Part shown: positions 16,692-26,161 of the stretch, one piece after another
How the letters are laid out: every line of letters starts with the position of its first letter
Numbering within the stretch: the stretch's first letter is position 1
Source: Sandaracinobacteroides hominis
GTDB taxonomy: Bacteria > Pseudomonadota > Alphaproteobacteria > Sphingomonadales > Sphingomonadaceae
Direction: 5' to 3'
NCBI RefSeq assembly: GCF_016464365.1
Contig: NZ_JADCUC010000001.1
Span: 682,001 to 746,000, forward strand
Length of the DNA stretch: 64,000 nt
Made by a program: the position numbers and the translations under genes
Notes under the pieces: generated by a model
The model's database searches: none
What the model saw: only the letters and a program-made list of their open reading frames with translations
Told to the model about the DNA's origin: nothing

Positions 16692-18074
16692 TTAGGCCTT
16701 TCTCTCGAAATCCGGCAACGGCCAGCTTGCGTCGAAATAGGCTTGGGTCGGATTATACAACCGGAAATAGGCGAACCATGCCTTGCCCGGCAGCGTCGGA
16801 ATCCAGTTGGATTCGAACCCCGCTGGCGCTTCCGGGCCGCAATGGATGTCGATCGAGCCGTCGGCGTTCGACGTCAGCTTCATGCGCGAGGAACGGTCGG
16901 CGATCTGCTGCGGATTGTTGATCAGACAACGCGTGTCGACGTCATAGACCGTCAGCGACCAGAAGAGTTCGGCAGGTGCATCGGGCGGCACGCGCAGCAC
17001 ATAGCTGTTGCCGCCATCCAGCCATTCGCCTTTGCTGTCGCGATAGGCACCGAGATAGGCCGAGGATGCAACCCCCGTCCGCTTGGGCGACATGTCGCCG
17101 GCGGCGGTCACAGCTTCATAGAACCATGAGGCGCGCTCATCCAGCCGGCCCCAATATTCCTCCACATTGTCAGCATCCAGGTTCAGCGCATGATCCCAGC
17201 GTGTGCCGGGCCGATACAGACTGTTGAACCGGCGATCCGCCGCGTTGGCCTTGGCCATCGCCTCGCCCACCAGAACGGCTTCGGCCAAGAGCTTCGCCTG
17301 CCGGGCATCTGGCGCGAAAGCTCTGCCCTTCTCGATCCCCAGCGGCTTCAGCATTTCCAGGAAGAAATGATCGCGCTCGGCCATCGGCTCGCGGTTGATC
17401 ACCAGACTCAACAGCTGCCAATAATCCAGGTCTCTTGGCGGCATACCGCTCCACGGCCGGTCGGCCGCCGCAAGGATGTCGATGGCAGGCGGATCGGCGC
17501 GCCTGGCATGCGGGTAGAAGCGTAGCTTTCCCAGAACCGTCTTGGTTTCCGCCGGATCGGTCACCGTTACCCGCACCCCCAGCAGATTGTTGAAGGTAGG
17601 TGTGTGCAACAGCTTGTAGTCGCCGGCGTCTGCCGGCGGTTCCTGGCCCGGCCCCAGGATCAGATAGCGCCCACCCTCGGTACTGCCCGGCAGCGCCCGC
17701 TGCCAGAAATCGGTCAGACCTCCACGCACGCCTTCCAGCGGCAGATCCAGCACATGGGGTCCGCCAGCGGCGAGATCGACAAAACCGACATAGTAGGGCG
17801 TCGTCGCATTCGCCGTCAGGATTCCCAGCTTGTCGACATAGCTGAGGTAGGAGACGAGCTGCCCATTGGCCGCCCCCAGCTGCTCGGCCTGACTGCGCTG
17901 CCAGGCGGCAAACGACACGATCGGCAGCGCCCAGAGATAGGCTTGGCAAGCCCGCTGGAAATCCCGTTCGTCGAACAGCTTCTCCAGCGTTTCTGGCGTC
18001 GGATAGCCGTTGGGCATGTCATGCGTGAAGGAAAGCGCACCAATCCGCGTGCCGATTGTTGTCGGTCCAGCCAT
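16692..18074 (-). CDS. DUF1254/DUF1214 domain protein
   Basis: A 460-residue protein with the N-terminal DUF1254 domain (about residues 40-170, containing YLWALPIVSF) and the C-terminal DUF1214 domain (about 330-450, containing WSLTVYDVDTRCLINNPQ and WFAYFRLYNP). No signal peptide is visible, although many relatives are secreted. The activity of the family is unknown. The ATG at 18074 has AAAGGATAGG upstream. It converges with the sulfatase operon, and 415 bp upstream lies tRNA-Ser. Confidence 0.85.
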   Translation of the reverse strand: MAGPTTIGTRIGALSFTHDMPNGYPTPETLEKLFDERDFQRACQAYLWALPIVSFAAWQRSQAEQLGAANGQLVSYLSYVDKLGILTANATTPYYVGFVDLAAGGPHVLDLPLEGVRGGLTDFWQRALPGSTEGGRYLILGPGQEPPADAGDYKLLHTPTFNNLLGVRVTVTDPAETKTVLGKLRFYPHARRADPPAIDILAAADRPWSGMPPRDLDYWQLLSLVINREPMAERDHFFLEMLKPLGIEKGRAFAPDARQAKLLAEAVLVGEAMAKANAADRRFNSLYRPGTRWDHALNLDADNVEEYWGRLDERASWFYEAVTAAGDMSPKRTGVASSAYLGAYRDSKGEWLDGGNSYVLRVPPDAPAELFWSLTVYDVDTRCLINNPQQIADRSSRMKLTSNADGSIDIHCGPEAPAGFESNWIPTLPGKAWFAYFRLYNPTQAYFDASWPLPDFERKA

Positions 18075-18489
18075 CAACCTATCCTTTCAACTTTGGAGCA
18101 CCCGCTTCTTCTCTGAAACCGCTTCTCTGGCCCATACGGCCGGAACAGCACCTCGAACCGCCGGCCTGCCTTCGTCCGCACCCGGTTGCCGGCCTTCGTC
18201 GGAAAAACTGGAACGGCGCGTGAGCGCGCCTGCGTTGACCTCAGTCATGATACGCTCCGGTATTGGGCAGCGAAAGCTACGCGCGATATCCGGGAATTGA
18301 AATCGCTAACTGCCGTTGCGGGCAAAGGGCCAGTTTTACAGCATTTTGCTGAACCCGCCCGTCCGGACCCGGGGCCAAAATCGGTCACCCATGGGCACCA
18401 GTGGATGACTGGTGGACCCGAACAGGTCCACAAGAGGCTGAAAGATCAGCGCTTTTGGGAACGTTCGGGGATGTGGATAATCAGGCGGC
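18075..18489. other. non-coding stretch between the DUF1254 gene and tRNA-Ser
   Basis: About 415 bp with no open frame of protein-like character. It should hold the promoter of the DUF1254 gene, read leftward. I find no clear hairpin terminator, repeat or RNA motif here. A short near-direct repeat, GCCGGCCT(T)CGTC, around 18150-18205 is the only pattern seen. Confidence 0.4.
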
Positions 18490-18581
18490 TGGCGGAGTCG
18501 GAGGGATTCGAACCCTCGGTACCGGTTACCCAGTACGGCAGTTTAGCAAACTGCTGGTTTCAGCCACTCACCCACGACTCC
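18490..18581 (-). tRNA. tRNA-Ser (anticodon GCT)
   Basis: On the minus strand the 7-bp acceptor stem GGAGTCG pairs with CGACTCC, followed by discriminator G and an encoded CCA at 18490-18492. The anticodon loop TTGCTAA gives GCT (18545-18547 on the other strand). The T loop GGTTCGAATCC and a long variable arm of the class II type are present, as expected for serine. It lies about 50 bp downstream of ugd in the same direction. Confidence 0.96.
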
Positions 18582-18632
18582 GGAACGGCGGCAGGACGCG
18601 GGCTATAGCCACGCCTTTCGCGCCCTGCAACC

Positions 18633-19934
18633 TCAGCGGCCAATCCCGCTGTATTGAAGCCCCTGTCGGGCCATTTCCTCGGGGCGATAGACGTTGCGCA
18701 GATCGACCACCACCGGAGATTTCAGAAGCGACTTCACACGCGACAGATCCAGCGCGCGGAACGCGTCCCACTCGGTCACCAGAACCATTGCGTCAGCGCC
18801 CTCGAGCGCCTGGTACGGGCTGTCGCAATATTCGACATTGTTCAGCACCAGTTTTGCCTGCTCCACGCCTTCGGGATCATAGGCAGCGATGGTGGCGCCG
18901 GCGTCCTGCAAGGTCTGGATGATGGCGATTGCCGGGCTGTCGCGCATGTCGTCGGTGTTCGGCTTGAATGTGAGGCCCAGCACGCCAACCTTCTTGCCGC
19001 GCGCGTCACCGCCCATCGCCGCGACCACGCGGCGGCCCATGGCGCGCTTGCGGTTGTCGTTCACCTGCGCGACGGTCTCGACGATACGGACGGGCGACTC
19101 GTTATCCTGCGCGGTCTTGATGAGGGCGAGCGTGTCCTTCGGGAAGCAGCTGCCGCCATAGCCGGGCCCCGCGTTCAGGAATTTGGAGCCGATGCGGTTG
19201 TCGAGGCCGATGCCGCGCGCCACGTCCTGCACATTGGCGCCAACCTTTTCGCAGAGGTCGGCAATTTCGTTGATGAAGGTGATCTTGACCGCGAGGAAGG
19301 CGTTCGCGGCATATTTGGTGAGTTCCGAGGTGCGCCGGCTGGTAACCATGATCGGCGCCTGATTGAGGTAAAGCGGACGATACAGTTCTTCCAGAACGGC
19401 CTGGGCGCGGTCGTCCTCGACACCCACGACGATGCGGTCCGGGCGTTTGAAATCGGAGATCGCCGCGCCTTCCCGCAGGAACTCCGGGTTTGAAGCGACG
19501 CCGAAATCGGCGCTTGGATTGGCTTCGCGAATGATGCGCTCCACCTCGTCGCCCGTGCCGACGGGCACGGTAGACTTGGTGACGACGACCGCGAAACCAT
19601 CGAGGTTCTCAGCGATTTCCTTTGCTGCGGCATAGACATAGCTGAGATCGGCATGGCCATCGCCGCGCCGCGACGGGGTTCCCACAGCGATGAAGATCGC
19701 CTGTGCGCCCTTCATGCCTTCGGCAAGATCGGTGGTGAAGCTGAGGCGGCCCGCCTTCACATTCGATTCGACCAGATCGTCCAGGCCAGGTTCGTAGATC
19801 GGCATGATGTTCTGCTTCAGCCGCTCGATCTTGCCCGGATCCTTGTCGACGCAGACCACATCGTGACCGAAGTCGGCGAAGCAGGCACCCGACACTAGCC
19901 CGACATATCCGGAACCGATCATCGCTACGCGCAT
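18633..19934 (-). CDS. ugd: UDP-glucose 6-dehydrogenase
   Basis: A 433-residue enzyme that oxidises UDP-glucose to UDP-glucuronate with two NAD+. UDP-glucuronate is a precursor of exopolysaccharide and glycosphingolipid, important in sphingomonads. The N-terminal NAD-binding motif is GSGYVG at residues 7-12. The catalytic Cys263 sits in GPGYGGSCFPKD. The C-terminal UDP-binding domain contains FKPNTDDMRDSPAI. AGGA stands six bases before the ATG. The length matches the family. It is isolated from the exopolysaccharide genes at 53.7-57.4 kb. Confidence 0.96.
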   Translation of the reverse strand: MRVAMIGSGYVGLVSGACFADFGHDVVCVDKDPGKIERLKQNIMPIYEPGLDDLVESNVKAGRLSFTTDLAEGMKGAQAIFIAVGTPSRRGDGHADLSYVYAAAKEIAENLDGFAVVVTKSTVPVGTGDEVERIIREANPSADFGVASNPEFLREGAAISDFKRPDRIVVGVEDDRAQAVLEELYRPLYLNQAPIMVTSRRTSELTKYAANAFLAVKITFINEIADLCEKVGANVQDVARGIGLDNRIGSKFLNAGPGYGGSCFPKDTLALIKTAQDNESPVRIVETVAQVNDNRKRAMGRRVVAAMGGDARGKKVGVLGLTFKPNTDDMRDSPAIAIIQTLQDAGATIAAYDPEGVEQAKLVLNNVEYCDSPYQALEGADAMVLVTEWDAFRALDLSRVKSLLKSPVVVDLRNVYRPEEMARQGLQYSGIGR

Positions 19935-20022
19935 GGCAATCCTGTCTCTTCAGTGGGTGACCCGCCGGTCTGCCGGGCATCGTTAGCCTCGCCGTATACC
20001 CCCGCGCAAGCGCAACCAGACC

Positions 20023-21042
20023 TCAGCGGGCAACATCGTCTTTTTGCGGCGCAACATTCAGCGGCTGCGACGGGATTGCCGCAGAAGCCGGCATCGCCAA
20101 GCCCTTTGCAGCCACGTTCAAGGCACGATTTTCCAGCCTGATAAGAGCATCTTGTGCGGATGATAGCAGAAGCGCGTCGGAAACCCATTGCCTGCGAGCG
20201 GGATCCATTGGCGCGCGCTTCAGGGCTCCGATGGCCCGCGCCAGATCATCTTCGCGCATTGCCTGCTGCGCCGCAGCAAGAGTAGACGCGGAGTCTGCAT
20301 CGTCCGATTCGCCCTGCACGGTCACCAAACCGGACAGGCTGTTCTTCAATCTCTCCCAGAAACCGGGCTTCGCGGCGGGATCGGAAAGGTCTGCGCTCAG
20401 CGCGTTCAGGCGGGCGGACAGCGTCTGCGGGGTCTGCGGCGCAGCCGACCAGTTGAGCAGGGCCTCGACCGCCGCCGCATCTTCCGTCTTATAGCGCTGG
20501 GAGAGCAGGATGCCCGTGTCGGCGAGGGGGCGACCGGATTCGACCATCCTGCTCACCACAGACAGCAGCAGAAGATCGCGCAACTGCGCGTCGCCTGCGG
20601 TAAGTTCCGCCGAGATTCGGCGCACCTCCCTGTCTAGGGATTCCGTGCGGGCCAGCAGTTCGCCTTCCATGGAGCCGTCGTTGCCGGCCCTGGCTTCCAG
20701 AGCGGCGATTCTGGCGGCCGTGGCTGCATCTGGCGCCGCGGCGGGCGCGATATCGTGGTGCGTCTCCAGGTTGCCGACGCGAGCCTCGATGTTGGAAACG
20801 CGGACAGGGTCTACCGGCTCGTCACCTGCCCAGGAAGCAGGGAGCTGTCCGCGAACCTTGCTCTCCAGCCAGGGGCTGGCCAGCATGCCAAGGAGGAACG
20901 CCGACAGCACGGCCGAGACCAGCCAAGGCCAGTGGCGCGGCGAGCGCTCTGTCGCGCGGTCTTTCCGCGACGCGTTGAGGTCGGCGGCCGGCAGCGGGCG
21001 CGACAGCATGTAATCGATATCGTCTGGATTTCGTTCAGCCAT
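20023..21042 (-). CDS. HemX/mitofilin-like inner-membrane protein
   Basis: A 339-residue protein with a single transmembrane segment (about residues 37-57, WPWLVSAVLSAFLLGMLASP) and a long helical periplasmic part containing coiled-coil stretches. This is the layout of the alphaproteobacterial mitofilin-related proteins (COG4223) that sit beside hemD. The start overlaps the hemD stop by eight bases. The family is thought to help organise the inner membrane or haem synthesis, but no catalytic motif is present. Confidence 0.85.
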   Translation of the reverse strand: MAERNPDDIDYMLSRPLPAADLNASRKDRATERSPRHWPWLVSAVLSAFLLGMLASPWLESKVRGQLPASWAGDEPVDPVRVSNIEARVGNLETHHDIAPAAAPDAATAARIAALEARAGNDGSMEGELLARTESLDREVRRISAELTAGDAQLRDLLLLSVVSRMVESGRPLADTGILLSQRYKTEDAAAVEALLNWSAAPQTPQTLSARLNALSADLSDPAAKPGFWERLKNSLSGLVTVQGESDDADSASTLAAAQQAMREDDLARAIGALKRAPMDPARRQWVSDALLLSSAQDALIRLENRALNVAAKGLAMPASAAIPSQPLNVAPQKDDVAR

Positions 21043-21742
21043 GCTCGACGCTTTGCCACAGGGAACGGGCGGCCGCCATCACCGCATCCAGACCGGGGTT
21101 TTCCGCAATACGGACTGCGCCCCACCCATCCCCGGCGGCCTGAGCGACTTTCCCGCTGTTCACGACCAATCTCTGCGCACCGAGGGGAATATCGGCCCGA
21201 TCGACGAGACGACGCAGAATCTGTGCGCTGCGAACAGAAAAGGCGAGTGCCGCGAACACCCTGCCCTCGCGAAGGCTTTGCTCGGCCGGTTCGGGAAGCC
21301 TGTCGACGGGATCGGCTGCATAGATCGCTATTCGCCGCACATCGAGGCCCGGCTGCACGTCGATGGGTGCGGCTGCCACTCCGGCAAGGTGCAGCAATCG
21401 CCTGCGGCCATCGGCGGCTGCGACCGCGGCAATTGCAGATCCATCTGAGTCGCCCGTTTCGGCAACACGGAATCCCGCCGCTGTTGCTGCTGCGGCCGTA
21501 TTGGCCCCGACCGCATAGACGGGAAGATCGCGCAGCTGTGCGATTTGCAGGCCGGCTATTGCTGCCGCCCGTGCGCTGGTGAGGAGAAGCGCGTCCGGTC
21601 TGTCGGCCGGAACAACCCAGTCCAGTGGCCGGATATGCAGGACGGGTGCCGAAATCGCATCGAAGCCGGCCGATTGTGCTGCAGCAAGGGTGCGGGCCTG
21701 TTCCGCCTCCGGTCTTGTCACCAGAAGCGCCGGTCGGCTCAA
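21035..21742 (-). CDS. hemD: uroporphyrinogen-III synthase
   Basis: A 235-residue enzyme that cyclises hydroxymethylbilane to uroporphyrinogen III, the step after HemC. It starts LLVTRPEAEQARTLA and has the family's weakly conserved two-domain alternating alpha/beta pattern, with LTSARAAAI (about residues 60-68) and FSVRSAQI. The TTG start lies inside a TTGA overlap with the hemC stop. The gene order hemC-hemD-mitofilin-like supports the call, as hemD alone is hard to identify. Confidence 0.9.
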   Translation of the reverse strand: MSRPALLVTRPEAEQARTLAAAQSAGFDAISAPVLHIRPLDWVVPADRPDALLLTSARAAAIAGLQIAQLRDLPVYAVGANTAAAATAAGFRVAETGDSDGSAIAAVAAADGRRRLLHLAGVAAAPIDVQPGLDVRRIAIYAADPVDRLPEPAEQSLREGRVFAALAFSVRSAQILRRLVDRADIPLGAQRLVVNSGKVAQAAGDGWGAVRIAENPGLDAVMAAARSLWQSVEHG

Positions 21743-22680
21743 GGGCGAGCCACCTGTTCCAGCGAGGCGAGGATCGCGGGGGTTGCGCGCTCCATCAGCT
21801 GCTGCGCCAGCGCCAATCCAAGCTCCCTTGGGTCGCCATTGCCCTCGATCGAACGCTTCACGCAGTCGCGGCCGTCCGGGCTCAGCAGTTCCGCTTCGAT
21901 CCTGCATATGTCCGTCTGCGCTGTCGCATGCACCGCTACCGATGTGTGGCAGCTGCCGCCCAGCCCCTCCAGAACGGCGCGCTCCGCCAGCAGGCAATGC
22001 ATGCTGGGCGCGTGATTTATCCGGCCTAGCAGCTCCAGCGTCGTCTTGTCGGCAAGGCGGCAGGTGATGCCGATGATGCCCTGTGCGGCCGCCGGCAGCC
22101 AATCGGCAATCTCCAGCGGCACGCCCGCCTCTACCTGCAGGCGGTCCAGCCCGGCCGCGGCCAGGAAACTGGCCGCCACCCTGCCCTCCGCAATATGCCG
22201 CAGGCGCGTGCCGACATTGCCGCGCAGCGTAACGGTTTGAAGATCAGGTCTCCGGTGCAGCAATTGCGCGGATCGGCGCGGGCTGGAGGTTCCGACGATC
22301 GCACCCGGCGCGAGGGCTGCAATGGAGGCCGCCCCGACCAGCCGATCGCGCGGATCGGCGCGGGGCAGCACCGCCGCCAGCGCGATGCCCGGCGCAAGCT
22401 GGGTTTCCACGTCTTTCATGGAATGAACGGCCAGGTCGACTTCGCCGCGGAGCAGCGCGCCGTCCAGCTCCTTCGTCCAGTGCGCCTTGCCGCCGATTTC
22501 GGCCAAGGCGCGATCCTGAACCTTGTCGGCCACCGTCTCCACGGGATGAATCGACGGCCTATCGGCACCGGCTGCAACCAGTGCATCTGCGACGAGATGG
22601 GCCTGAACCAGCGCCAACGGTGAGGCACGCGTGCCCAAACGTGGTGCCTGATTTGCCGAATTTGGGAGATTCTTGTTCAC
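21739..22680 (-). CDS. hemC: hydroxymethylbilane synthase (porphobilinogen deaminase)
   Basis: A 313-residue enzyme that polymerises four porphobilinogens to hydroxymethylbilane. Seen are LGTRASPLAL (residues 15-24), the substrate-binding VDLAVHSMKDV (81-91), GTSSPRR (130-136) and the dipyrromethane-carrying Cys244 in LGGSCHTSV. The GTG start at 22680 has AAGAGGAG upstream; the frame stays open 70 codons further without relation to the family. A TTGACA at 22794-22789 on the minus strand is a candidate -35 box. Confidence 0.95.
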   Translation of the reverse strand: MNKNLPNSANQAPRLGTRASPLALVQAHLVADALVAAGADRPSIHPVETVADKVQDRALAEIGGKAHWTKELDGALLRGEVDLAVHSMKDVETQLAPGIALAAVLPRADPRDRLVGAASIAALAPGAIVGTSSPRRSAQLLHRRPDLQTVTLRGNVGTRLRHIAEGRVAASFLAAAGLDRLQVEAGVPLEIADWLPAAAQGIIGITCRLADKTTLELLGRINHAPSMHCLLAERAVLEGLGGSCHTSVAVHATAQTDICRIEAELLSPDGRDCVKRSIEGNGDPRELGLALAQQLMERATPAILASLEQVARP

Positions 22681-22945
22681 CAACTCCTCTTGCCCGTTCC
22701 CGGCACCTTCGCCAAGGCCGTTTGTCCTTCGTTTGCAAGCCTCTGAGATTGTGCCATTTTTGGCGAGATCGAGCCGCGCGGATTCATTTGTCAACAATTG
22801 GGCTTGAAATTGATTTCGGCCTATAGCAATGGCCGCTCGCTTCGGTTCGGATATGGCGCTTGCCGTGCCCGGATGAGCTTGCGGCCGCAAGGTCTACCCC
22901 ATGGCCTGCAAAACTTGGACAATTGTGTCCGTTAAGGAGGTCAGA

Positions 22946-23278
22946 ATGAACAAGGCTCTTACCCTCGCCGCCGTCGCGAGCCTCGCAGTCCTCGCCGCTT
23001 GCGGTGAAAAGAAGGCTGCTGACGCCACCGCTGAAGCCGCTGCCGACACCGCCGCTGCCGCCGACGCCACCGTCGACGCTGCTGCCACCACGGTTGATGC
23101 TGCTGCCAACACGGTTGACGCTGCTGCCACGACGGCTGTCGACAACGCTGCTGCTGCCACGACCGACGCTGCTGCCACCACGGCTGCTGCTGCTGCCGAC
23201 ACGACCGCCGCTGCTGCCGGCAAGGTCGAAGCTGCTGCCGCTGCGGTTGCCGACAAGGCTGCTGAAGTCAGCAAGTAA
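22946..23278 (+). CDS. alanine-rich small lipoprotein
   Basis: A 110-residue protein with a lipoprotein signal peptide (LAVLAAC, Cys at about residue 20) and a low-complexity mature part. The mature part is made of Ala with Thr, Asp, Val and Lys in repeats such as TTVDAAANTVDAAATT. It would form one long helix, perhaps an oligomer, anchored in a membrane. The full consensus TAAGGAGGT precedes the ATG, and a perfect intrinsic terminator follows, so strong expression is likely. It resembles small sphingomonad entericidin-like or Lpp-like lipoproteins in general character only; no family is assigned. Confidence 0.8.
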   Translation: MNKALTLAAVASLAVLAACGEKKAADATAEAAADTAAAADATVDAAATTVDAAANTVDAAATTAVDNAAAATTDAAATTAAAAADTTAAAAGKVEAAAAAVADKAAEVSK

Positions 23279-23378
23279 GCTGCAGGCGGCCGCGATCAGC
23301 GCACGGCGCTAAATCGCGGACTCGCCGAAAGCTCGGACGGCGGGGCGATGGGTTCAACCCATCGAACCCGTCCGACGG

Positions 23379-23408
23379 AGGGGCGGCTTCTGCCGCCCCT
23401 TTCTTTTT
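23379..23408 (+). terminator. intrinsic terminator of the alanine-rich lipoprotein gene
   Basis: A 9-bp perfect stem (AGGGGCGGC with GCCGCCCCT, tetraloop TTCT) followed by TTCTTTTTG. It is 100 bp past the lipoprotein stop and in the correct orientation for that gene. Confidence 0.9.
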
Positions 23409-23492
23409 GTGTCTCTTTGCCGGGCACTTCGGACTCGTGCAGCTTGGTTGCGCTTCGGAGGAGCCGGCCGGAAATCCCGGCGAGTCCGGGCG

Positions 23493-23509
23493 TTGGCGCC
23501 AGGCGCCAA
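23493..23509 (-). terminator. palindrome at the kup 3' end, possible terminator
   Basis: TTGGCGCCAGGCGCCAA, an 8-bp perfect inverted repeat around one base, lies 12 bases past the kup stop. No T tract follows on the minus strand. The tight centre would make a poor hairpin, so it could also be a protein-binding site. Confidence 0.3.
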
Positions 23510-23520
23510 TCGCGGCCCCC

Positions 23521-25425
23521 TTAGATTTCGACCTGACTCCCCAATTCCACCACCCGGTTCGTCGGCAGCTTGAAAAACTCCATCGCGCTTTCCGCGTTCC
23601 TGAGCATCCACGCGAACAGTTTTTCCCGCCAGATCGCCATTCCGGGCCGCTCTGACGGCAGCAGAGTCTGCCGTGCCAGGAAGAAGCTGGTGTCCATCAT
23701 GCGGATCTGTGGCCCGCAATTCTCCACGATCTTCAGCGTGGCCGGCACATCCGGCTGCTGCATGAAGCCATAGCGCAGGATCATGCGGTAGAAATTCTCG
23801 CCCAGATCGAACACCTCGATCCGGTCCTCAAGGTCGATGAACGGGATTTCATCGATCACCACCGTCAGGATCAGGATTCGTTCGTGCAGCACCTTGTTGT
23901 GCTTAAGGTTGTGCAGCAAGGCATGCGGCACGCCCTGCGGGCTGGAGGTCATGAAAACCGCCGTGCCGGGCACCCGCGTTGCCGTGCGCGAGGCGGATTT
24001 GATGAACACCTCCATCGGCATCGCCGACTCGGTAAGCCGCTGCTGCATCAGGTAGCGGCCGCGTGCCCATGTCGTCAGCAAGGTGAAGGCGATGAGGCCG
24101 ACCAGCAGCGGGAACCAGCCACCGTCGGGGATTTTGGTGAGATTGGCCGCGAAATAGGCGGCATCGATGATGAGGAAGGTGCCGATGAACAGCGCCGCCA
24201 GCCAGCGGTTCCAGCGCCAGACATAGAGGATCATGATGCCCACCATGCAGGTGGAGATGAACATCGTGCCCGTCACCGAAATGCCATAGGCGGCAGCAAG
24301 GTTGGAAGAAGTCTCGAAGCCCAGCACCAGAAGGATCACCAGCACCAGCAGCGTCCAGTTGATGAAGGGGATGTAGATCTGCCCCTGCGTGCGAGCGGAG
24401 GTGTGCAGGATGCGCAGGCGCGGCAGATACCCCAGCTGCACCGCCTGGCGCGTGATCGAAAAGGCGCCGGAAATTACCGCCTGCGAGGCAATCACCGTCG
24501 CCATGGTGGCAAGGATGACCAGCGGCAGGCGAAACTCTTCGGGCGCCAGCAGGAAGAACGGGTTCCGGATGGCGGTCGGGTCGCCGATCAGCAGGGCGCC
24601 TTGCCCCAGATAGCAGAGCATCAGCGCCGGCATCACGATCGTCATCCAGGAAAGCCGGATCGGATTGCGGCCGAAATGCCCCATATCGGCATAGAGCGCT
24701 TCCGCGCCGGTGACGGCCAGCACGACCGAGGAAAGTGCCAGGAAGGCGAGCAGACCATCCGACCGGAAGAACAGGATGGCATGATGCGGCGACAGCGCCG
24801 AAAGAATCTGCGGATAGGCGATGATGTTGTAGATGCCGAGCCCGGCCAGCGTCAGGAAATAGACCAGCGTGATCGGCCCGAACAGCGCCCCCACGCGCGA
24901 GGTGCCGAAGGCCTGGATCAGGAACAGCCCGACAATGATGCTGATGGAAATCGGCAGCACCAGCGGCTGCAGCTTGGCCTCGACCACCGTCAGGCCTTCG
25001 ACGGCCGAGAGCACGGAAATCGCCGGCGTGATGATGCTCTCACCAAAGAAGAGCGCGGTGGCGAGGATGCCCAGCACCACCACCCATGGCGCCCAGCGGC
25101 GCCCATGACCGTTCCGCATCAGCAGGGCCTGCAGGGCGATCGTCCCGCCTTCGCCGCGATTGTCCGCGCGCAGGATGACGCCGACATATTTTACCGAGAC
25201 GATCAGCATCATCGTCCAGAAGATCAGGCTGATGATGCCGAAGATATGGCTGGGATCTACCGGCAGGCGGTGGTGACCGATGAAGGTTTCGCGGAGGGCA
25301 TAGAGGGGCGAGGTGCCGATGTCGCCGAAGACGACTCCGAGCGCTCCCAGCATCAGCTTGCCGATGCCGTCCTTGCCATGCCCGTGCGATCCGTTTTCCG
25401 CAGATCCGGCAGCTTCGCTACTCAT
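23521..25425 (-). CDS. kup: KUP-family potassium uptake protein
   Basis: A 634-residue K+ uptake protein of the KUP/HAK/KT family. It has about twelve transmembrane segments (residues 25-440) and a soluble C-terminal domain. The family start motif [16 protein letters not shown] is at residues 31-46, and GGEGGTIAL follows the second membrane segment. The length is normal (620-640). It probably works as a K+/H+ symporter. It is convergent with the lipoprotein gene. Confidence 0.96.
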   Translation of the reverse strand: MSSEAAGSAENGSHGHGKDGIGKLMLGALGVVFGDIGTSPLYALRETFIGHHRLPVDPSHIFGIISLIFWTMMLIVSVKYVGVILRADNRGEGGTIALQALLMRNGHGRRWAPWVVVLGILATALFFGESIITPAISVLSAVEGLTVVEAKLQPLVLPISISIIVGLFLIQAFGTSRVGALFGPITLVYFLTLAGLGIYNIIAYPQILSALSPHHAILFFRSDGLLAFLALSSVVLAVTGAEALYADMGHFGRNPIRLSWMTIVMPALMLCYLGQGALLIGDPTAIRNPFFLLAPEEFRLPLVILATMATVIASQAVISGAFSITRQAVQLGYLPRLRILHTSARTQGQIYIPFINWTLLVLVILLVLGFETSSNLAAAYGISVTGTMFISTCMVGIMILYVWRWNRWLAALFIGTFLIIDAAYFAANLTKIPDGGWFPLLVGLIAFTLLTTWARGRYLMQQRLTESAMPMEVFIKSASRTATRVPGTAVFMTSSPQGVPHALLHNLKHNKVLHERILILTVVIDEIPFIDLEDRIEVFDLGENFYRMILRYGFMQQPDVPATLKIVENCGPQIRMMDTSFFLARQTLLPSERPGMAIWREKLFAWMLRNAESAMEFFKLPTNRVVELGSQVEI

Positions 25426-25537
25426 ATGCGCATTGCTTCGCGCCAGTCAGACACGCAGCGATCCATTCAAAAATGGCCCGAAGGCCGGACAAGCCCGGGC
25501 GCTAGCAGCAAGTTGGCAGGGCCGCAACGCAGCGCGC

Positions 25538-26161
25538 TCAGGCGAAGCTGTAGGTGCCGCCCTTGGCGAGCGCGGTTTGCCAGGCAGGGCGCGCGTGGCA
25601 GCGCTTCACCCATTCCGCCATAGCAGGATAGTTTGGCAACAGGCCGAACACATGGGCGATTTCGCCGACGAAGCTCATCTGGATATCGGCGCCGGTCAGC
25701 TCGCCGCCTACCAGCCATTCCTTGCCGACAAGGCAGCTTTCGACATAGCCCAGATGGCGGGCGATTTCGGAATCGATGCGCGGCTTCAGCGGCGCCGCGC
25801 CTTCGCCAAGCCGGCCGGTGTACAACTGCAGCATCAGCGGCAGCATGGCCGATCCTTCGCCATAGTGCAGCCACACCAGATATTCGTCATGGGCGCGGGT
25901 GCCTTCGGCCGGCGCCAGCCGGCCACTGCCCAGCCGGTTAATCAGGATTTCGATGATGGCGCCGGATTCGATCAGGATCTCGCCATCGAGCTCCAGCATT
26001 GGCGACTTGCCGAGCGGATGCACCGCCTCCAGCTCGGGCGGCGCGAGGTTGGTTACGGCATCCCGCTGATATTTCACGATTTCGTAGGGAAGCCCCAGCT
26101 CTTCGAGCAGCCAGAGGATTCGTTGCGAACGGCTATTGTTGAGATGGTGAACCCGAATCAT
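25538..26161 (-). CDS. glutathione S-transferase family protein
   Basis: A 207-residue protein with the N-terminal thioredoxin-like domain (MIRVHHLNNSRSQRILWLLE; glutathione-binding stretch GKSPMLELDGEILIESGAII at about residues 50-69). The C-terminal helical domain follows. The plan is that of bacterial beta/theta-like transferases. The catalytic residue is not certain: Ser10 or Ser12 near the N terminus is a candidate. Its ATG lies 29 bp inside the end of the ccmI-like gene, so it is the last gene of the ccm transcription unit. Substrate unknown. Confidence 0.9.
   Translation of the reverse strand: MIRVHHLNNSRSQRILWLLEELGLPYEIVKYQRDAVTNLAPPELEAVHPLGKSPMLELDGEILIESGAIIEILINRLGSGRLAPAEGTRAHDEYLVWLHYGEGSAMLPLMLQLYTGRLGEGAAPLKPRIDSEIARHLGYVESCLVGKEWLVGGELTGADIQMSFVGEIAHVFGLLPNYPAMAEWVKRCHARPAWQTALAKGGTYSFA

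Noticed and set aside
23884-25623. + strand open frame of 579 codons opposite kup
   Set aside because: Antisense to a complete Kup protein; charged low-quality translation (His, Gln, Arg-rich) typical of high-GC shadow frames.
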